Source: Baffinella frigidus (lineage: Eukaryota > Cryptophyceae > Cryptomonadales > Baffinellaceae). Taken from it: a DNA stretch of 12,027 bases. The first letter of the stretch is position 1. The number at the start of each line of letters is the position of its first letter. Location of the stretch: contig MU647183.1 of the NCBI GenBank assembly GCA_026770585.1, positions 89,779-101,805 on the forward strand, in the 5' to 3' direction. The translations under genes and the position numbers were made by a program. Shown piece by piece: positions 11,587 through 12,027 of the stretch. The notes beneath the pieces were generated by a model. That model was not told where the DNA came from. It made no database searches and worked only from the letters and a program-made list of their open reading frames with translations.

Positions 11587-12008
11587 CGTTGACTCCATCG
11601 AACCGCACCACCACTCTAATAGGGTAACGGCCTGAAAATGGGGTACTTAGGCCTACGGCATTGCCTAGGACCTCCTACCGTAGGCCGAGGGATCCCAGGA
11701 CCAAAAAGTCTCGGCCTACGGTAGGAGGTCCTAGGCAATCCCATAGGCGTAACTACCCCATTTTCAGGCCGTTACCCTATTAACTCTGCGCACGCGCCAC
11801 ACCGTTAGCGATCGCGCCGCAGCGATCGTTGTATACGATTCTGAAAACAGAATCCCTACTTCAGAACAAAGGCCTTGCTATTTTGGTAACAGAACGACAC
11901 CCTTCTGTTGACCCCGAAGAACCGCACCGCCACCCTGCCGCACGATCGCGCCACCAACGAAAAACGTTAGATTCCTGAAGGTGATCAAACAACGGGAGGA
12001 GAGGAACG
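11587..12008 (+). repeat. Duplicated block, second copy (interrupted)
   Basis: Same order as 11201-11479, with a 166-bp foldback element plus a 4-bp duplication inserted after CCACC-ACTC. The last 120 or so bases are almost unchanged from the first copy, so the duplication is fairly recent. The window ends 19 bases later. Confidence 0.93.
11617..11782. mobile_element. Foldback insertion, 166 bp with 73-bp arms, ACTC duplication
   Basis: Arms 11617-11689 and 11710-11782 are reverse complements with four mismatches in 73, around a 20-nt loop. Ends are TAATAGGGTAACGG and CCGTTACCCTATTA. ACTC stands directly on both sides (11613-11616, 11783-11786), while the sister block has a single ACTC at the matching place, so a 4-bp target duplication is well supported. 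The arms carry CCTAGGACCTCCTACCGTAG, linking it to the core of the other hairpin families. Non-coding. Confidence 0.96.
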
Positions 12009-12027
12009 CCAGGACAGGCCATGGCGT

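Noticed and set aside
1-12027. LTR retrotransposon, reverse transcriptase, transposase or integrase gene
   Set aside because: No long direct terminal repeats and no translated segment with the motifs of these enzymes; the elements present are all short and non-coding.

Overview
The window has no intact, recognisable gene. No open frame has a recognisable domain, and the only long ones are low-complexity reads through GA/CT repeats. I found no tRNA, rRNA, CRISPR array or bacterial operon signal. It looks like repeat-dense eukaryotic nuclear DNA of subtelomeric or intergenic type. The main evidence is many interstitial, degenerate copies of a 7-bp TTTAGGG/CCCTAAA telomere-like unit. That unit is used by plants, many algae and several alveolates including dinoflagellates. 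The lineage is an inference: an alga or alveolate with TTTAGGG-type telomeres is my best guess, with low confidence.

Layout. 1-1300: GA microsatellites, a (CCCTAGA)n array, copies of a short repeat that can be read as protein, and a 134-bp foldback element (845-978). 1490-2500: G-rich telomere-like sequence and a dispersed GGTTCTACCT repeat. 2549-2936: two decayed coding-like copies around an 11-bp minisatellite. 3000-4400: dispersed repeats, some coding-like, and the first 162-bp hairpin element. 4440-5485: a coding-like repeat alternating with C-rich telomere-like arrays. 5500-7300: a nested nursery of foldback elements, one with its empty target site preserved nearby. 7300-8910: the densest cluster of hairpin elements. 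8910-9720: small tandem repeats and one GC3-rich coding-like stretch on the minus strand (9030-9215). 9820-10900: G-rich telomere-like arrays interrupted by foldback elements and by copies of a GGGGCTAGCCTGGGCGATGCC unit. 11200-12027: a direct duplication whose second copy carries a 166-bp foldback insertion flanked by ACTC.

The most unusual signal is a set of short non-coding inverted-repeat elements sharing a modular plan: terminal inverted repeat, a core with CCTACCGTAGG (often with CCTAGGACCT), and a short palindromic stem next to one terminal repeat. In the best family (four copies of about 104 bp) the 51-bp core is nearly identical between copies, but the 20-nt stem is almost rewritten in each copy while staying self-complementary. 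A second family with unrelated ends (two copies, 162 and 161 bp) does the same with a 17-nt stem. This is covariation in DNA elements, and it implies either selection on the fold or a mechanism that regenerates palindromes.

Several dispersed repeats vary mainly at third codon positions in one frame, which suggests they are decayed fragments of coding families. No working gene set can be reconstructed, so gene cooperation cannot be described.
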